NCBI GenBank assembly: GCA_965218235.1
Contig: OZ244595.1
Location: 1,736,001 to 1,800,000, forward strand
Reading direction: 5' to 3'
DNA from: CADCWK01 sp965218235
Lineage (GTDB): Bacteria; Chloroflexota; Chloroflexia; Thermomicrobiales; UBA6265
Length of the DNA: 64,000 bases
In this document: one piece after another, positions 17,144 through 25,683 of the stretch
Position numbering within the stretch: the first letter of the stretch is position 1
Layout of the letters: each line of letters opens with the position of its first letter
Position numbers and translations under genes: made by a program
The notes under the pieces: model-generated
The model's input: only the letters and a program-made list of their open reading frames with translations
Databases searched by the model: none
What the model was told of the DNA's origin: nothing

Positions 17144-17190
17144 CCTCGTCCGACCCTAAACACCCGTGGAACAGGAGCGAGGAACCGACC

Positions 17191-18792
17191 ATGGTCCATC
17201 TGTCACCCAGCCGATCGACGCTCGCCTTCAACGGGGTCGTCGCGGCTCCGCATATCCTGGCCGCGGAGGCTGGGGTCGCCGTCCTACGCGACGGCGGCAC
17301 GGCGATGGACGCCGCGATCGCGACCAATGCGGTCCTGACGGTCATGTACCCGCACCAGACGACGGTCGGCGGAGACCTGTTCCTGCTCTACCACGAGGCC
17401 AGCACCGGGAAGCTCCACGCCCTGAACGGCTCGGGTCGGTCAGCGATGGGGACGAGCCGCGAGTTCGTCCGGGCGGCCGGCCACGAGCGGATGCCGATCC
17501 GCGGCGTCCACGCGATCACCGTTCCGGGCACCGTCGACGCCTGGGTGACCGCGCAGCGCGCCTTCGGTCGCTTCACGCTCGCCGATGTCCTCCAGCCGGC
17601 GATCGACTACGCCAGCGAGGGCTTTCCGGTCTCGGTCAAGCTGGCGGCCGGCCTCCGGACCGCGGAGCCGCTGCTCCAGGGCGACCCGCAGGCTCACGCC
17701 ACCTACATCCCCGGCGGGATCGTCCCCGTCGTCGGACAGCGCCTCCGGTTGCCGGCCCTCGCGGACAGCCTCCGACTGATCGCCGCCGAGGGCCGCGACG
17801 CGTTCTACACGGGGGTGATCGGCGAACGGATCGCCGCGACCGTCCACCGTCTCGGCGGCGCCCTCAATATGGCCGACCTCGCCGCTCACCGGTCGGAGTG
17901 GACGGACCCCGTGCTCAGCACCTACCGCGACGTGACCGTGGCCGAGTTCCCGCCGAACTCGCAGGGCATCACTGCCCTGATCGAGCTCAACCTCGCCGAG
18001 CTCTCCGAGCCCTCCCGGACATGGGGTTCGGCCGCTCACCTCCACCCGCTGATCGAGGCCAAGAAGATCGCCTTCGACGTTCGAGACCGCACCCTGAGCG
18101 ACCCGGACTTCACCGGGATGGACGTTCCCCACCTGGTGTCGAAGACGTATGCCGCGGAGCTCTGGCGACGCTACGACCCGACGAGGGCTGGAACCGGACA
18201 GCCGGACGGCGACGCCGACACGGTCGCGATCTGCGTCGTGGACCGGGACGGCAACGCAGCCGCGATGATCCAGAGCCAGTACATGGGCTTCGGCTCCGGG
18301 ATCATGGCCGACGGGACCGGAATCATGCTTCAAAACCGGGGCGGCTACTTCTCGCTGACGGACGACCACCCCAACCGGCTCGAGCCCGGCAAGCGGACCC
18401 TGCACACGCTGATGCCAGGAATGCTCTACCGCGACGGCCAGCTGGCCGGACCGCTGGTGACACAGGGCGGCGACGCGCAGGCGCAGGTCCACCTCCAGCT
18501 CGTCACCAGCCTCGTCGACTACGACCTCTGGGACAACCCCCAGTTCGTGCTGGACCTCCCGCGCTGGGTGTCCGGCGGCGATCGCGACGAGCCCGACACG
18601 CTGCTCCAGGTCGAGGAGCGCTTCGAGCAGCAGACGATCGAGGATCTGACCGCGAAGGGGCATGTGGTTCAGTCGATCGCCCCGTTCGCCAGTAACGTCG
18701 GCCTCGCCCAGCTAATTCTGCGCAACCCGGAGACGGGGCTGCTCCTCGGCGCCAGTGACTGCCGGGCCGACGGCGTCGCCCTCGGCCTGTGA
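17191..18792 (+). CDS. Gamma-glutamyltransferase family protein (Ntn-hydrolase)
   Basis: This 533-residue protein matches the gamma-glutamyltranspeptidase/cephalosporin acylase family: GGTAMDAAIATNAVL near residue 30, GGDLFLLYH, GVHAITVPGTVDAW and the autoprocessing threonine in DADTVAICVVD (about T344), followed by the oxyanion region and GSGIMADGTGIMLQNRG. Self-cleavage before T344 would give large and small subunits. No signal peptide is seen, so it is predicted cytoplasmic, which differs from secreted GGTs. ATG 17191 has a GAGGAA site 6 bases upstream. It is a hydrolase or transferase of gamma-glutamyl compounds or N-acyl substrates. The exact substrate is unknown. Confidence 0.9.
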   Translation: MVHLSPSRSTLAFNGVVAAPHILAAEAGVAVLRDGGTAMDAAIATNAVLTVMYPHQTTVGGDLFLLYHEASTGKLHALNGSGRSAMGTSREFVRAAGHERMPIRGVHAITVPGTVDAWVTAQRAFGRFTLADVLQPAIDYASEGFPVSVKLAAGLRTAEPLLQGDPQAHATYIPGGIVPVVGQRLRLPALADSLRLIAAEGRDAFYTGVIGERIAATVHRLGGALNMADLAAHRSEWTDPVLSTYRDVTVAEFPPNSQGITALIELNLAELSEPSRTWGSAAHLHPLIEAKKIAFDVRDRTLSDPDFTGMDVPHLVSKTYAAELWRRYDPTRAGTGQPDGDADTVAICVVDRDGNAAAMIQSQYMGFGSGIMADGTGIMLQNRGGYFSLTDDHPNRLEPGKRTLHTLMPGMLYRDGQLAGPLVTQGGDAQAQVHLQLVTSLVDYDLWDNPQFVLDLPRWVSGGDRDEPDTLLQVEERFEQQTIEDLTAKGHVVQSIAPFASNVGLAQLILRNPETGLLLGASDCRADGVALGL

Positions 18793-19811
18793 CGACCAGC
18801 GGACGGGAGGACGTGGCCATCGAAGCGTCGGGCGACCGCACCGCCGAGCGGAGCGACATCGAGTGGCGCCGCCGGCTGATAATCTTCGGCGACTCGATCC
18901 GGTCCGACTTCGACAACCCGCTGGCGACCTCGTGGCGAGCGATCATGCGGGCGCTGACACGGGGCGGCCATGAGGCCGTCTTCATCGAGCCTCGTCGCGG
19001 CGAGAGTCTGACGCGGCTGCTGCGGCACCGGGGCTCGGCGCCGCTCCGCCAGTTCGCCGAACAGTATCCCGATCTCCAGTACCGGACGCTGGACCTGCCA
19101 CGAGGCAGAGAGTTGAGCATCTGGCTGGCCCGGGAACTGGCGCTGGTCGACGCGGTCGTCGTCCTCGACAACGCTGCCGAGGCGATCAGGACCCAGATCG
19201 CCGCTTACGACGAGCCTCGATTGCTCCGAATCATGCAATCAGCGGACGGCTACGTCGCCAGCGGACGATCCGATCCGGTCGATCTGGGACCGGCGATCGA
19301 CACTTCAGCTGTCCCGGCACGGCAGCGCAACGCAGGGAATCCAATCTGGCTTGCCGTGCTGGCCTGGGATGCCGAGCAGTCGAGCCTCGCGACGCAGGTC
19401 TGGCACGCGGCGATGACTATCGATCCCAATGCCAGCCGGCTCAGCCTTGGCTCGATCGAACTGGATGGCTGGACGCCAATCACTGAGATGGATCTTGCGT
19501 CTACCCTTCGCGACATCGATCTGGCGTTGGTCATCGCGACCCAGCACCCCGCCGGTCTGGCGTCGACCGCCCGATCCCTGCTGCCGTGGTCTCTTGGCGT
19601 GCCGGCACTAACCATCGCGTCGCATCCCGTTGAGGTCGCCGGTCAATTGCCCAGACCGGTCATCGTAGTCGGCGATCTTTCCCAGGCGATCGAGCGGTCC
19701 GGGAGCTTGCCGTGGCCCAACCTGTCGCGCTGGTCGGCGGACCGCCAGGCGGCAGGTCTCATAGCCATGATCGACCGGGGCCGGGCAGCGCTTCGGACAC
19801 AGCGAAGCTGA
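18789..19811 (+). CDS. CgeB-like glycosyltransferase-fold protein
   Basis: This 340-residue frame starts at GTG 18789 and overlaps the preceding stop (GTGA), so it is translationally coupled to the gamma-glutamyltransferase-like gene. The N-terminus LIIFGDSIRSDFDNPLATS, then RALTRGGHEAVFIEP, matches the pattern of CgeB/YkvP-type GT-B proteins (strand, GxS loop, donor-side helix, RGH-V-FYEP). Conservation in the C-terminal half is weaker: SLGVPALTIASHP occupies the usual nucleotide-sugar site but lacks the conserved Glu pair. It could be a divergent or inactive glycosyltransferase. Assignment is tentative. Confidence 0.5.
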   Translation: MTTSGREDVAIEASGDRTAERSDIEWRRRLIIFGDSIRSDFDNPLATSWRAIMRALTRGGHEAVFIEPRRGESLTRLLRHRGSAPLRQFAEQYPDLQYRTLDLPRGRELSIWLARELALVDAVVVLDNAAEAIRTQIAAYDEPRLLRIMQSADGYVASGRSDPVDLGPAIDTSAVPARQRNAGNPIWLAVLAWDAEQSSLATQVWHAAMTIDPNASRLSLGSIELDGWTPITEMDLASTLRDIDLALVIATQHPAGLASTARSLLPWSLGVPALTIASHPVEVAGQLPRPVIVVGDLSQAIERSGSLPWPNLSRWSADRQAAGLIAMIDRGRAALRTQRS

Positions 19812-19822
19812 GTTGACCCGCT

Positions 19823-19856
19823 GTCGGCGATCGGCGTCACGACGATCATCGCCGAC
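19823..19856. terminator. Bidirectional terminator-like hairpin
   Basis: GTCGGCGAT (19823-19831) and ATCGCCGAC (19848-19856) form a 9-bp perfect stem between two convergent genes. The right arm covers the stop codon of the minus-strand gene. Confidence 0.45.
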
Positions 19857-21048
19857 TGAGCTCGGACCACCACACATTGAAGCGGGCGGTGAGCGTGGCG
19901 CGCTGATCGGTCCAGTAGGCCCAGTTCTCGACGAACTGCTTCTCGCGCAGCCCGTCGGCAGTCGGGATGAATAGCAGCCGCTCCGCCGGGATCAGCGACA
20001 GGGCACCGGGGTTGACCGGGCCAAACGGCAGGATGTTGCAGAAGTTGGCCTGCGGAACCGAGCGCGTCACGTAGTTGATGAAGTCCATGCCGACGTCGGC
20101 GTTCTTCGCCCCGAACGGGATCGTCCACGAATCGCCGGACAGCATTCCACCGTTCCACTGGGACGCCACCCTCCCCGCGATCTCCCGCGCCGCGACCCGA
20201 ACGTTCCAGGCCGAGGACAGATCGACTTCGCCGCTCAGGACGAGCTGCACCGGCTGCTGAGCGTCCTCGTACCACGACAGAACGCCCGGGAAGATCCGCT
20301 CCAGTGACGTGAATGCCCGGTCGGTGTCGAGCGGATAGAGATCGGCGAAGCCGACGCCGTCGGCAAGCAGGGCAAATTCCAGCGTCCCGATCGGGTTGAG
20401 ACGCAGCGCCCGCCGACCGCCAAACCGGGTGAGGTCCCAGAAATCCGCCCACGACTGCGGTACCTCGGCCGTCCCGGCACCGTACGCTATCGTCGTCGAG
20501 TAGAGATCGGCCACGACGCCGTACTGCATCGTGATGCCGATGTCCTCGAACAGCGCCGTTGGGTCGACGACCGCATAATCGATCGGCGTCAGATACCCAT
20601 CCCGGCCGAGCTGGATGACATCCTCAGTCGGGACGCAGCAGGCGTCCCAGACCGTTTCGCCGTTCTCGACCTGCTGCCGCAGCCGGTCGACGTCGACCAC
20701 CTCGACACTCAGGCGGGCGCCGGTCGCCTCCTGGAATGGCGTAAAGAAGGCGACCGTTTGCGCATCCCGATACGCTCCGCCGGGAGTCGCCACCGTCAGC
20801 GTTCGACCACGCCAGCGCTCTGGGTCCTGGTAGGCTGCCAGTGGTGTAGCGATCAACTCGGGGGTCGACGTCGGCGTCACCTCGATCGGCGCTGTCGGCG
20901 TGATCGTCGGGACGGCAGTCGGGCCATCGCTCCCACCTCCACCACAGCCAGCCAACGACAACGTTCCACCGGCCGCAACGAGGCCCGCGCCAGCCCGGAG
21001 CAATGATCGACGGTTGAGACCGTCTGAACTCGACTGATCGGTCGGCAT
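19846..21048 (-). CDS. Polyamine-type ABC transporter substrate-binding lipoprotein (copy 1)
   Basis: This 400-residue exported protein has a Tat-like signal NRRSLLRAGAG followed by the lipobox SLAGC, then a Gly/Ser/Thr/Pro linker. The mature part resembles the spermidine/putrescine-binding (PotD-like, family 1/8) proteins: LTVATPGGAYRDAQ at the start of the first lobe, WDACCVPTEDVIQL, SWADFWDLTRFGGRRAL, SWNVRVAAREI and DFINYVTRS near the C-terminus. The conserved F/W-D-L-W region supports this family. It lies in tandem with a second paralogue and has no permease or ATPase beside it. The ligand could be a polyamine or another small cation. Confidence 0.8.
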   Translation of the reverse strand: MPTDQSSSDGLNRRSLLRAGAGLVAAGGTLSLAGCGGGGSDGPTAVPTITPTAPIEVTPTSTPELIATPLAAYQDPERWRGRTLTVATPGGAYRDAQTVAFFTPFQEATGARLSVEVVDVDRLRQQVENGETVWDACCVPTEDVIQLGRDGYLTPIDYAVVDPTALFEDIGITMQYGVVADLYSTTIAYGAGTAEVPQSWADFWDLTRFGGRRALRLNPIGTLEFALLADGVGFADLYPLDTDRAFTSLERIFPGVLSWYEDAQQPVQLVLSGEVDLSSAWNVRVAAREIAGRVASQWNGGMLSGDSWTIPFGAKNADVGMDFINYVTRSVPQANFCNILPFGPVNPGALSLIPAERLLFIPTADGLREKQFVENWAYWTDQRATLTARFNVWWSELSRR

Positions 21049-21183
21049 GACCTATCTCCCTGACCCGGACCGATCGAACATGGCAGCGGGCCGCGGACCT
21101 CACGTCAGGCGGAAATCAGTGTCCGGGCAGTGTACAGGCGGAGCCAATGGGCGGCGCGACGGACCCGGGCTCAGCTCCGCAAC

Positions 21184-22371
21184 CTAGCCCCGGCCACGGG
21201 GATCGCCGAGCAGCCACGAATTGAAGGTCTCGCTGGCAGACGTGGAGTTGTCGACCCACCACTGGGTGTCGGACCTGATCAGGCGGGGAAGGTTTAGCGG
21301 GCCTGTCGCGAGCTTGAGCTGGAGGAGCGGATCGACGAGGTCAAGGGCGACGGACGACACCGGCGCGAGCGAGGCCACCGTCGCCAGCCGCGCCTGGGCC
21401 GCGGCCGTTAGGGCGAACCTCAGGAAGTCATTCGCGACATCGGCGTTCGCGGCCCCGTCCGGCACGACCCAGTAATCCACGATGAGCAGCCCCTGATTCC
21501 AGACCGGTTGCACGGGACGGCCCGCCCGCTGGGCCTGAACCACCTGATGCGCCATTGCGCTCCCGAACGCTGCCCGACCGCCGCTGAGCCAGTCGATTAC
21601 CTGCGGACCCGTCTCCCACCAGCGATCGACGATCGACCCACTGATCCGGCGAAGCCCGGCAATCGCCCGCTTCAGGTCGAGCGGGTAGAGACCGGACGGG
21701 TTGACGCCATCCGCGAGCAGGGAGAACTCGAAGGTGCCGTATGGCCCCTTCGCCAGGGTTCGGGTGCCGGGCAACGCCCGGGATTGCCACCAGTCCGCCC
21801 AGTCGACGGGAATGGCATCGACCGTCACTGCGTCGTTCCGGTAGGCGCTCACGATCGCGTTCCCATAGGCTGGAATCGCCGCCGCCGTCGCCGGAATCAG
21901 ATCGGGGACCTCCTCGTCGCCGCCGATCGGCTCGAGCCGCGAAAGTGCCCCGGCCGCGTCGAGCTGGCTGGCCCAGCGATCGCTGACCAGGGCCAGGTCG
22001 ACGGACGACTGGCCAGACGCGAGGTCGCCGTAGCTGGGGAAGTCGATTCGGAGCCGACAGCCGGTCGCCGTGGCGAACGGTTCGAGCAGGACCGTTCTCA
22101 GCGACTCCCGAATGTCGTCGCCACCAGCGACGACTCGCAGATCGCGGCCCTGCCATCGTCCCGCCTGACCGTCAACCGGAGCCAACTGGCCCGTGATGTT
22201 CGATGCGGTCGGCGTGGGAACATGTGGTCCGTGCCGAGGTGTTTCGACGACGCAACCAGTAAGCAGAAGACTGGTGGCTGCCGAACCGAGCAACGAGCGG
22301 CGCGAGAGACGCCGGATCTCTTCCGGACCAATCGCTGGGCGTCGGGACGGCCCAGATGACCTGACGGGCAT
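21184..22371 (-). CDS. Polyamine-type ABC transporter substrate-binding lipoprotein (copy 2)
   Basis: This 395-residue paralogue of the neighbouring binding protein shares the layout: twin-arginine SRRSLLGSAA, lipobox LLTGC, short linker, then LRVVAGGDDIRESLRTVL and DWADWWQSRALPGTRTL, with FEFSLLADGVNPSGLYPLDLKRAI closely matching the other copy (EFALLADGVGFADLYPLDTDRAF). ATG 22371 is preferred (GGAGAAG upstream). A longer frame to 22416 has no such site. The two genes are 135 bases apart on the same strand and arose by duplication, with considerable divergence. No transporter permease is nearby. Confidence 0.78.
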   Translation of the reverse strand: MPVRSSGPSRRPAIGPEEIRRLSRRSLLGSAATSLLLTGCVVETPRHGPHVPTPTASNITGQLAPVDGQAGRWQGRDLRVVAGGDDIRESLRTVLLEPFATATGCRLRIDFPSYGDLASGQSSVDLALVSDRWASQLDAAGALSRLEPIGGDEEVPDLIPATAAAIPAYGNAIVSAYRNDAVTVDAIPVDWADWWQSRALPGTRTLAKGPYGTFEFSLLADGVNPSGLYPLDLKRAIAGLRRISGSIVDRWWETGPQVIDWLSGGRAAFGSAMAHQVVQAQRAGRPVQPVWNQGLLIVDYWVVPDGAANADVANDFLRFALTAAAQARLATVASLAPVSSVALDLVDPLLQLKLATGPLNLPRLIRSDTQWWVDNSTSASETFNSWLLGDPRGRG

Positions 22372-22433
22372 CGTTATCTTCTCCCCAGGACCCCCCGGAG
22401 TCGTCCCGAATGACAACGACCGGCCACCGCTGT

Positions 22434-23342
22434 TCAGGCGATGGCGGTCGTCATCGCCGCCTTGAGCAGGTCTGGCACCTCGAACGGTGCCTTCGCGACG
22501 CGGACACTGGCGGCTTCGAGGGCGGCGATCTTGTCGGCCGCCGAGCCGGTCCCACCAGAGATGATCGCGCCGGCGTGGCCCATCCGCTTGCCCGGCGGGG
22601 CCGTCTGCCCGGCGATGAAGCCGACAACCGGCTTCGTCACATGGTCCCGGATGAACACCGCCGCGGCCTCCTCATCGGAACCACCGATCTCGCCAATGAT
22701 GACCATCGCGTCGGTACCGGGGTCATCCTGGAACAGCGACAGGACATCGACGAACGATGTGCCGATCACGGGGTCGCCGCCGATGCCGACCGCCGAACTC
22801 TGGCCGAGCCCGGCTCGGGTAAGGGCGTCGACGACCTCGTAGGTCAGCGTGCCGCTCCGGGAGACGAGCCCGATCCGACCCGGCTGATGGATGAAACCGG
22901 GCATGATGCCGACCTTCGCCTCGCCGGGGGTGATGGCGCCGGGGCAGTTCGGACCGAGCAACCGTGAGCCCTTCTCTCTGACATACCGGTAGACCGGAAC
23001 CATGTCGTTGATGGGAATACCCTCGGTGATGCAGATCACGAAGTGGATGCCCGAATCGACGGCCTCGTAGATCGCGTCCGGCGCGAACCGGGCCGGGACG
23101 TAAATGATCGAGGTATTGGCGCCCGTCTCGGCGACGGCGTCGGCGACCGTGTTATAGACCGGCACGCCAGCGACCTGCTTGCCTAACCCACCGGGCGTCA
23201 CGCCCGAGACGACCTTTGTGCCGTACTCGACCATCTGGGTCGTATGGAAGGTTCCCTCACGGCCGGTGATGCCCTGGACCAGAAGACGCGTATCGTTCCC
23301 GACGAGAATGCTCACTGCTTGCTCCAATGCGATCGGCGCCAT
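22434..23342 (-). CDS. sucD: Succinyl-CoA ligase, alpha subunit
   Basis: This 302-residue protein is the CoA-binding, phosphohistidine-bearing subunit of succinyl-CoA synthetase (TCA cycle, ADP- or GDP-forming). Visible motifs are RLLVQGITGREGTFH at the N-terminal CoA-binding Rossmann fold, LLGPNCPGAITPGE, the GRIGLVSRSGTLTYE strand-loop, and the phosphorylated histidine in GKRMGHAGAI (H256). Length is standard. It follows sucC by 39 bases in the same operon, the usual C-D order. Confidence 0.96.
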   Translation of the reverse strand: MAPIALEQAVSILVGNDTRLLVQGITGREGTFHTTQMVEYGTKVVSGVTPGGLGKQVAGVPVYNTVADAVAETGANTSIIYVPARFAPDAIYEAVDSGIHFVICITEGIPINDMVPVYRYVREKGSRLLGPNCPGAITPGEAKVGIMPGFIHQPGRIGLVSRSGTLTYEVVDALTRAGLGQSSAVGIGGDPVIGTSFVDVLSLFQDDPGTDAMVIIGEIGGSDEEAAAVFIRDHVTKPVVGFIAGQTAPPGKRMGHAGAIISGGTGSAADKIAALEAASVRVAKAPFEVPDLLKAAMTTAIA

Positions 23343-23381
23343 CGAATCCGAACCGAGACCGAGACAGGCATCCCTGTCAGC

Positions 23382-24512
23382 TCAGGCGGCAGCCTGGACC
23401 ACCTGCGCCGCGGCGGCATCCATCGTGTCGACCGCGGTCAGCCCGGCCTCAGCCAGCAGCGCCCGGCCCTCCTCGGCGTTGGTGCCGGAGAGGCGGACGA
23501 CGATCGGCACCGTCACGTTGACCCGGCCGAGCGCCTCGCGGATGCCCTGGGCGACGACATCGCCGCGGGTGATCCCGCCGAAGATGTTGATCAGGATCGC
23601 CCGGACGTTCGGGTCGGCGGTGACGAGGCCGAAAGCGGTCGCGACCTGCTCGGCACTCGCCCCTCCGCCGACGTCGAGGAAGTTGGCCGGATCCCCACCG
23701 TGCATCTTGACGGCGTCCATTGTCGCCATCGCGAGACCGGCTCCGTTCACGATGCAGCCAATGGTGCCGTCGAGCTTGACGAAACTGATGCCGCTTTTGC
23801 GCGCCTCGAGCTCGGTCGCGTTCTCCTCAGCCATATCGCGGAGGTCCTCGACGCCGCGGTGTCGGAAGAGGGCGTTGTCGTCGAAGCTCATCTTGCTGTC
23901 GAGGGCGAGCCAGTCGCCGCCACCGGTGAGGATGAGTGGGTTGATCTCGGCCAACGTCGCGTCCTCCGCGAGAAAGGCTCGGAAGAGGTCGCCGGCGATG
24001 GCCGCGAAACCGGCGACCTTGTCGGCGGGGATGCCGAGGTCGAAGGCCATCTGCCGGAGCTGAAACGGTTGGACGCCACGGTCCGGGTCGGCGTGGAGCC
24101 GGTTGATCTTCTCCGGATTGGTCTGGGCGACCTCCTCGATCTCCACCCCGCCCTCGGCACTGGCCATGATCAGGATCTCGCGGGCGTTGCGGTCCAGCAC
24201 CACCCCCAGGTAGAACTCCTTGCTGATCTCGACGCCAGGCACGACGAGGACCTTCGACACGATATGGCCCCGGATGTCGAGCCCGAGGATCGCCTCGGCG
24301 GCCGCCCGGGCCTCCTCCGGCGTCCGGGCCAGCTTGATGCCACCGGCCTTGCCGCGCCCTCCCGTATGGACCTGTGCCTTGATCGCGACGAGCCGACTAG
24401 CCGCTCGGGCCGCCGCCTCTGCCGCCTGCGGGGTCGTGGCGACCGTCCCGCCGTTGACGGGGATCCCGTGGCTGGAGAGGATTTCCGCCGCCTGGTACTC
24501 ATGGATGTCCAT
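23382..24512 (-). CDS. sucC: Succinyl-CoA ligase, beta subunit
   Basis: This 376-residue ATP-grasp subunit binds nucleotide and forms succinyl-CoA synthetase with SucD. Seen directly are the N-terminal MDIHEYQAAEIL, the Lys/Gly ATP-grasp loop KAQVHTGGRGKAGG, metal-binding EINPL followed by DSKMSFDDNALFRH, and the C-terminal CoA-ligase half with FLDVGGGAS and NIFGGITR. ATG 24512 follows GGAAGTGAGAG. Upstream lies an unusual long inverted repeat. Confidence 0.96.
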   Translation of the reverse strand: MDIHEYQAAEILSSHGIPVNGGTVATTPQAAEAAARAASRLVAIKAQVHTGGRGKAGGIKLARTPEEARAAAEAILGLDIRGHIVSKVLVVPGVEISKEFYLGVVLDRNAREILIMASAEGGVEIEEVAQTNPEKINRLHADPDRGVQPFQLRQMAFDLGIPADKVAGFAAIAGDLFRAFLAEDATLAEINPLILTGGGDWLALDSKMSFDDNALFRHRGVEDLRDMAEENATELEARKSGISFVKLDGTIGCIVNGAGLAMATMDAVKMHGGDPANFLDVGGGASAEQVATAFGLVTADPNVRAILINIFGGITRGDVVAQGIREALGRVNVTVPIVVRLSGTNAEEGRALLAEAGLTAVDTMDAAAAQVVQAAA

Positions 24513-24551
24513 CGCCGTCTCTCACTTCCTGATTCATCGCTCGTTGGGGGA

Positions 24552-24614
24552 CACCGTCACGGTGCCTTCGATGATCCTCTGGCTCCATGCGGGAACCAGA
24601 GGATCATCGAAGGC
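24552..24614. promoter_or_regulatory. Long perfect inverted repeat in the sucC upstream region
   Basis: GCCTTCGATGATCCTCTGG (24564-24582) is exactly complementary to 24596-24614, a 19-bp stem with a 13-base loop. It directly abuts a second palindrome, CACCGT-C-ACGGTG (24552-24564). It lies 40-102 bases upstream of the sucC ATG, in the divergent region shared with the zinc-ribbon gene. In sucCD mRNA it would be a strong 5' leader hairpin. On DNA it could be an operator. The remainder up to 24865 shows nothing recognisable. Confidence 0.5.
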
Positions 24615-24865
24615 GGGGAACGGCCAGGCGAACCCGCGGACCCAGGTCCTGACGTCCGCGTTGCCGCAGGCATCCTACCAAGACTCCGCTCTCCGGGAGC
24701 GACGAGTGCTGTCCGCCCCCGATGGCAGCATTCGGATGGTTCCCGGAATGGTCACCACCATGCTCGTCGAGTCAATGATTGCGCCACTGACGGTCCAGTC
24801 CCTCACTCCCGCGGATCGGTACCCGGACGGTACCCGAATGAGCCCGGAAAAGGCCGGAAAGGGTA

Positions 24866-24892
24866 TTGAAAATCGAGTTGGTATGATAGTAT
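24866..24892 (+). promoter_or_regulatory. Possible promoter of the zinc-ribbon gene
   Basis: TTGAAA (24866-24871) and TAGTAT (24887-24892) are separated by 15 bases in a locally AT-rich patch that also contains TATGAT. The spacing is short, so this is tentative. A small palindrome GACAAT-TGTGC-ATTGTC lies at about 24971-24987 in the leader. Confidence 0.3.
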
Positions 24893-25022
24893 GCCGAAGA
24901 CGCTCCACTGCTCACACGTTGCCTGGAACCAATATCGGGGATCCATTGTTCGTTGTGCTTCGGAACGTCTGACAATTGTGCATTGTCGCGGAGGACCGCG
25001 ACAGAGAGGTTCCCCAAGACAG

Positions 25023-25487
25023 ATGAGTGATCGTACAGTTACCTGCCGCGACTGCGGCGACGCGTTCGTGTTCACGGCCGGTGAGCAGGCCTTCTATACC
25101 GAGCGTGGCTTCTCGGAGCCTCAGCGCTGCCCGACCTGCCGGGCGGCACGCAAGTCCCAGCGCAACAGTGGTGACAGCTTCGGCACCGGCGGGGGTGGTG
25201 GCTCCTACGGCGGTGGCGGCTCCTACAGCGCTGGTGGTGGTTCCTACGGCGGGGGCGGTTATTCCAGTGGCGGATCCGGGGGCGGATCGTACTCGTCCGG
25301 TGGAAGTAGCGCCGGCTACTCCAACGCTCCCCGTCAGATGTTCGCGGCGGTCTGCTCCGGTTGCGGCAAGGAGACGGAAGTCCCCTTCCAGCCCCGGATG
25401 GACCGTCCGGTTTACTGCCGTGACTGCTTCCAAGAGCGCCGGACCTCGGCCCCCCGTGGCGGCGGTGGCTACGGGAACAGCTACTAG
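25023..25487 (+). CDS. Zinc-ribbon / CxxC-x17-CxxC protein with Gly-rich linker
   Basis: This 154-residue protein has two zinc-binding modules. The first (residues about 5-40) has CRDCGDAFVFTAGEQAFY followed by RCPTCR, the probable zinc-ribbon domain also seen in trcl-like proteins. The middle (about 48-102) is a low-complexity Gly/Ser/Tyr repeat such as GGGGSY. The C-terminal module has CSGCGKE then CRDCFQERR with exactly 17 residues between the CxxC pairs, the CxxC-x17-CxxC family. The Gly/Tyr-rich region resembles flexible RNA-binding or phase-separating linkers, but nucleic-acid binding is inference. A terminator follows directly. Confidence 0.8.
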   Translation: MSDRTVTCRDCGDAFVFTAGEQAFYTERGFSEPQRCPTCRAARKSQRNSGDSFGTGGGGGSYGGGGSYSAGGGSYGGGGYSSGGSGGGSYSSGGSSAGYSNAPRQMFAAVCSGCGKETEVPFQPRMDRPVYCRDCFQERRTSAPRGGGGYGNSY

Positions 25488-25509
25488 CGTTCAGACCGGC
25501 CAGTGACGA

Positions 25510-25546
25510 GCGACCTGCCCACGCGACGACCGCACGGGCAGGTCGC
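25510..25546 (+). terminator. Rho-independent-type terminator
   Basis: GCGACCTGCCC and GGGCAGGTCGC form an 11-bp perfect stem with a 15-base loop, followed by TTCCGTTTC, just after the zinc-ribbon gene stop. Confidence 0.7.
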
Positions 25547-25612
25547 TTCCGTTTCACCGTGCGAACGGCCGTAGACAATCGGCATCGGATAAACTCATCC
25601 CGACGATCGGAG

Positions 25613-25650
25613 CGCCTGGCGGGGTCATGACCGGACGACCCCGCCAGGCG
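25613..25650 (+). terminator. Second strong hairpin, enclosing a possible start codon
   Basis: CGCCTGGCGGGGTC (25613-25626) pairs perfectly with 25637-25650, giving a 14-bp stem whose 10-base loop contains ATG 25627. It is either a second terminator after the zinc-ribbon gene or a structure that sequesters the first possible start of the acetyltransferase. The tail (ATTGCC) is not T-rich. Confidence 0.45.
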
Positions 25651-25683
25651 ATTGCCAGAATGGGACATGACGTGAGGGAAACG

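Noticed and set aside
25180..25320. Tandem GGCGGTGGCTCCTAC-like repeats, considered as a possible minisatellite or CRISPR-like array
   Set aside because: They encode the Gly/Ser/Tyr linker of the zinc-ribbon protein in frame. There are no spacers.
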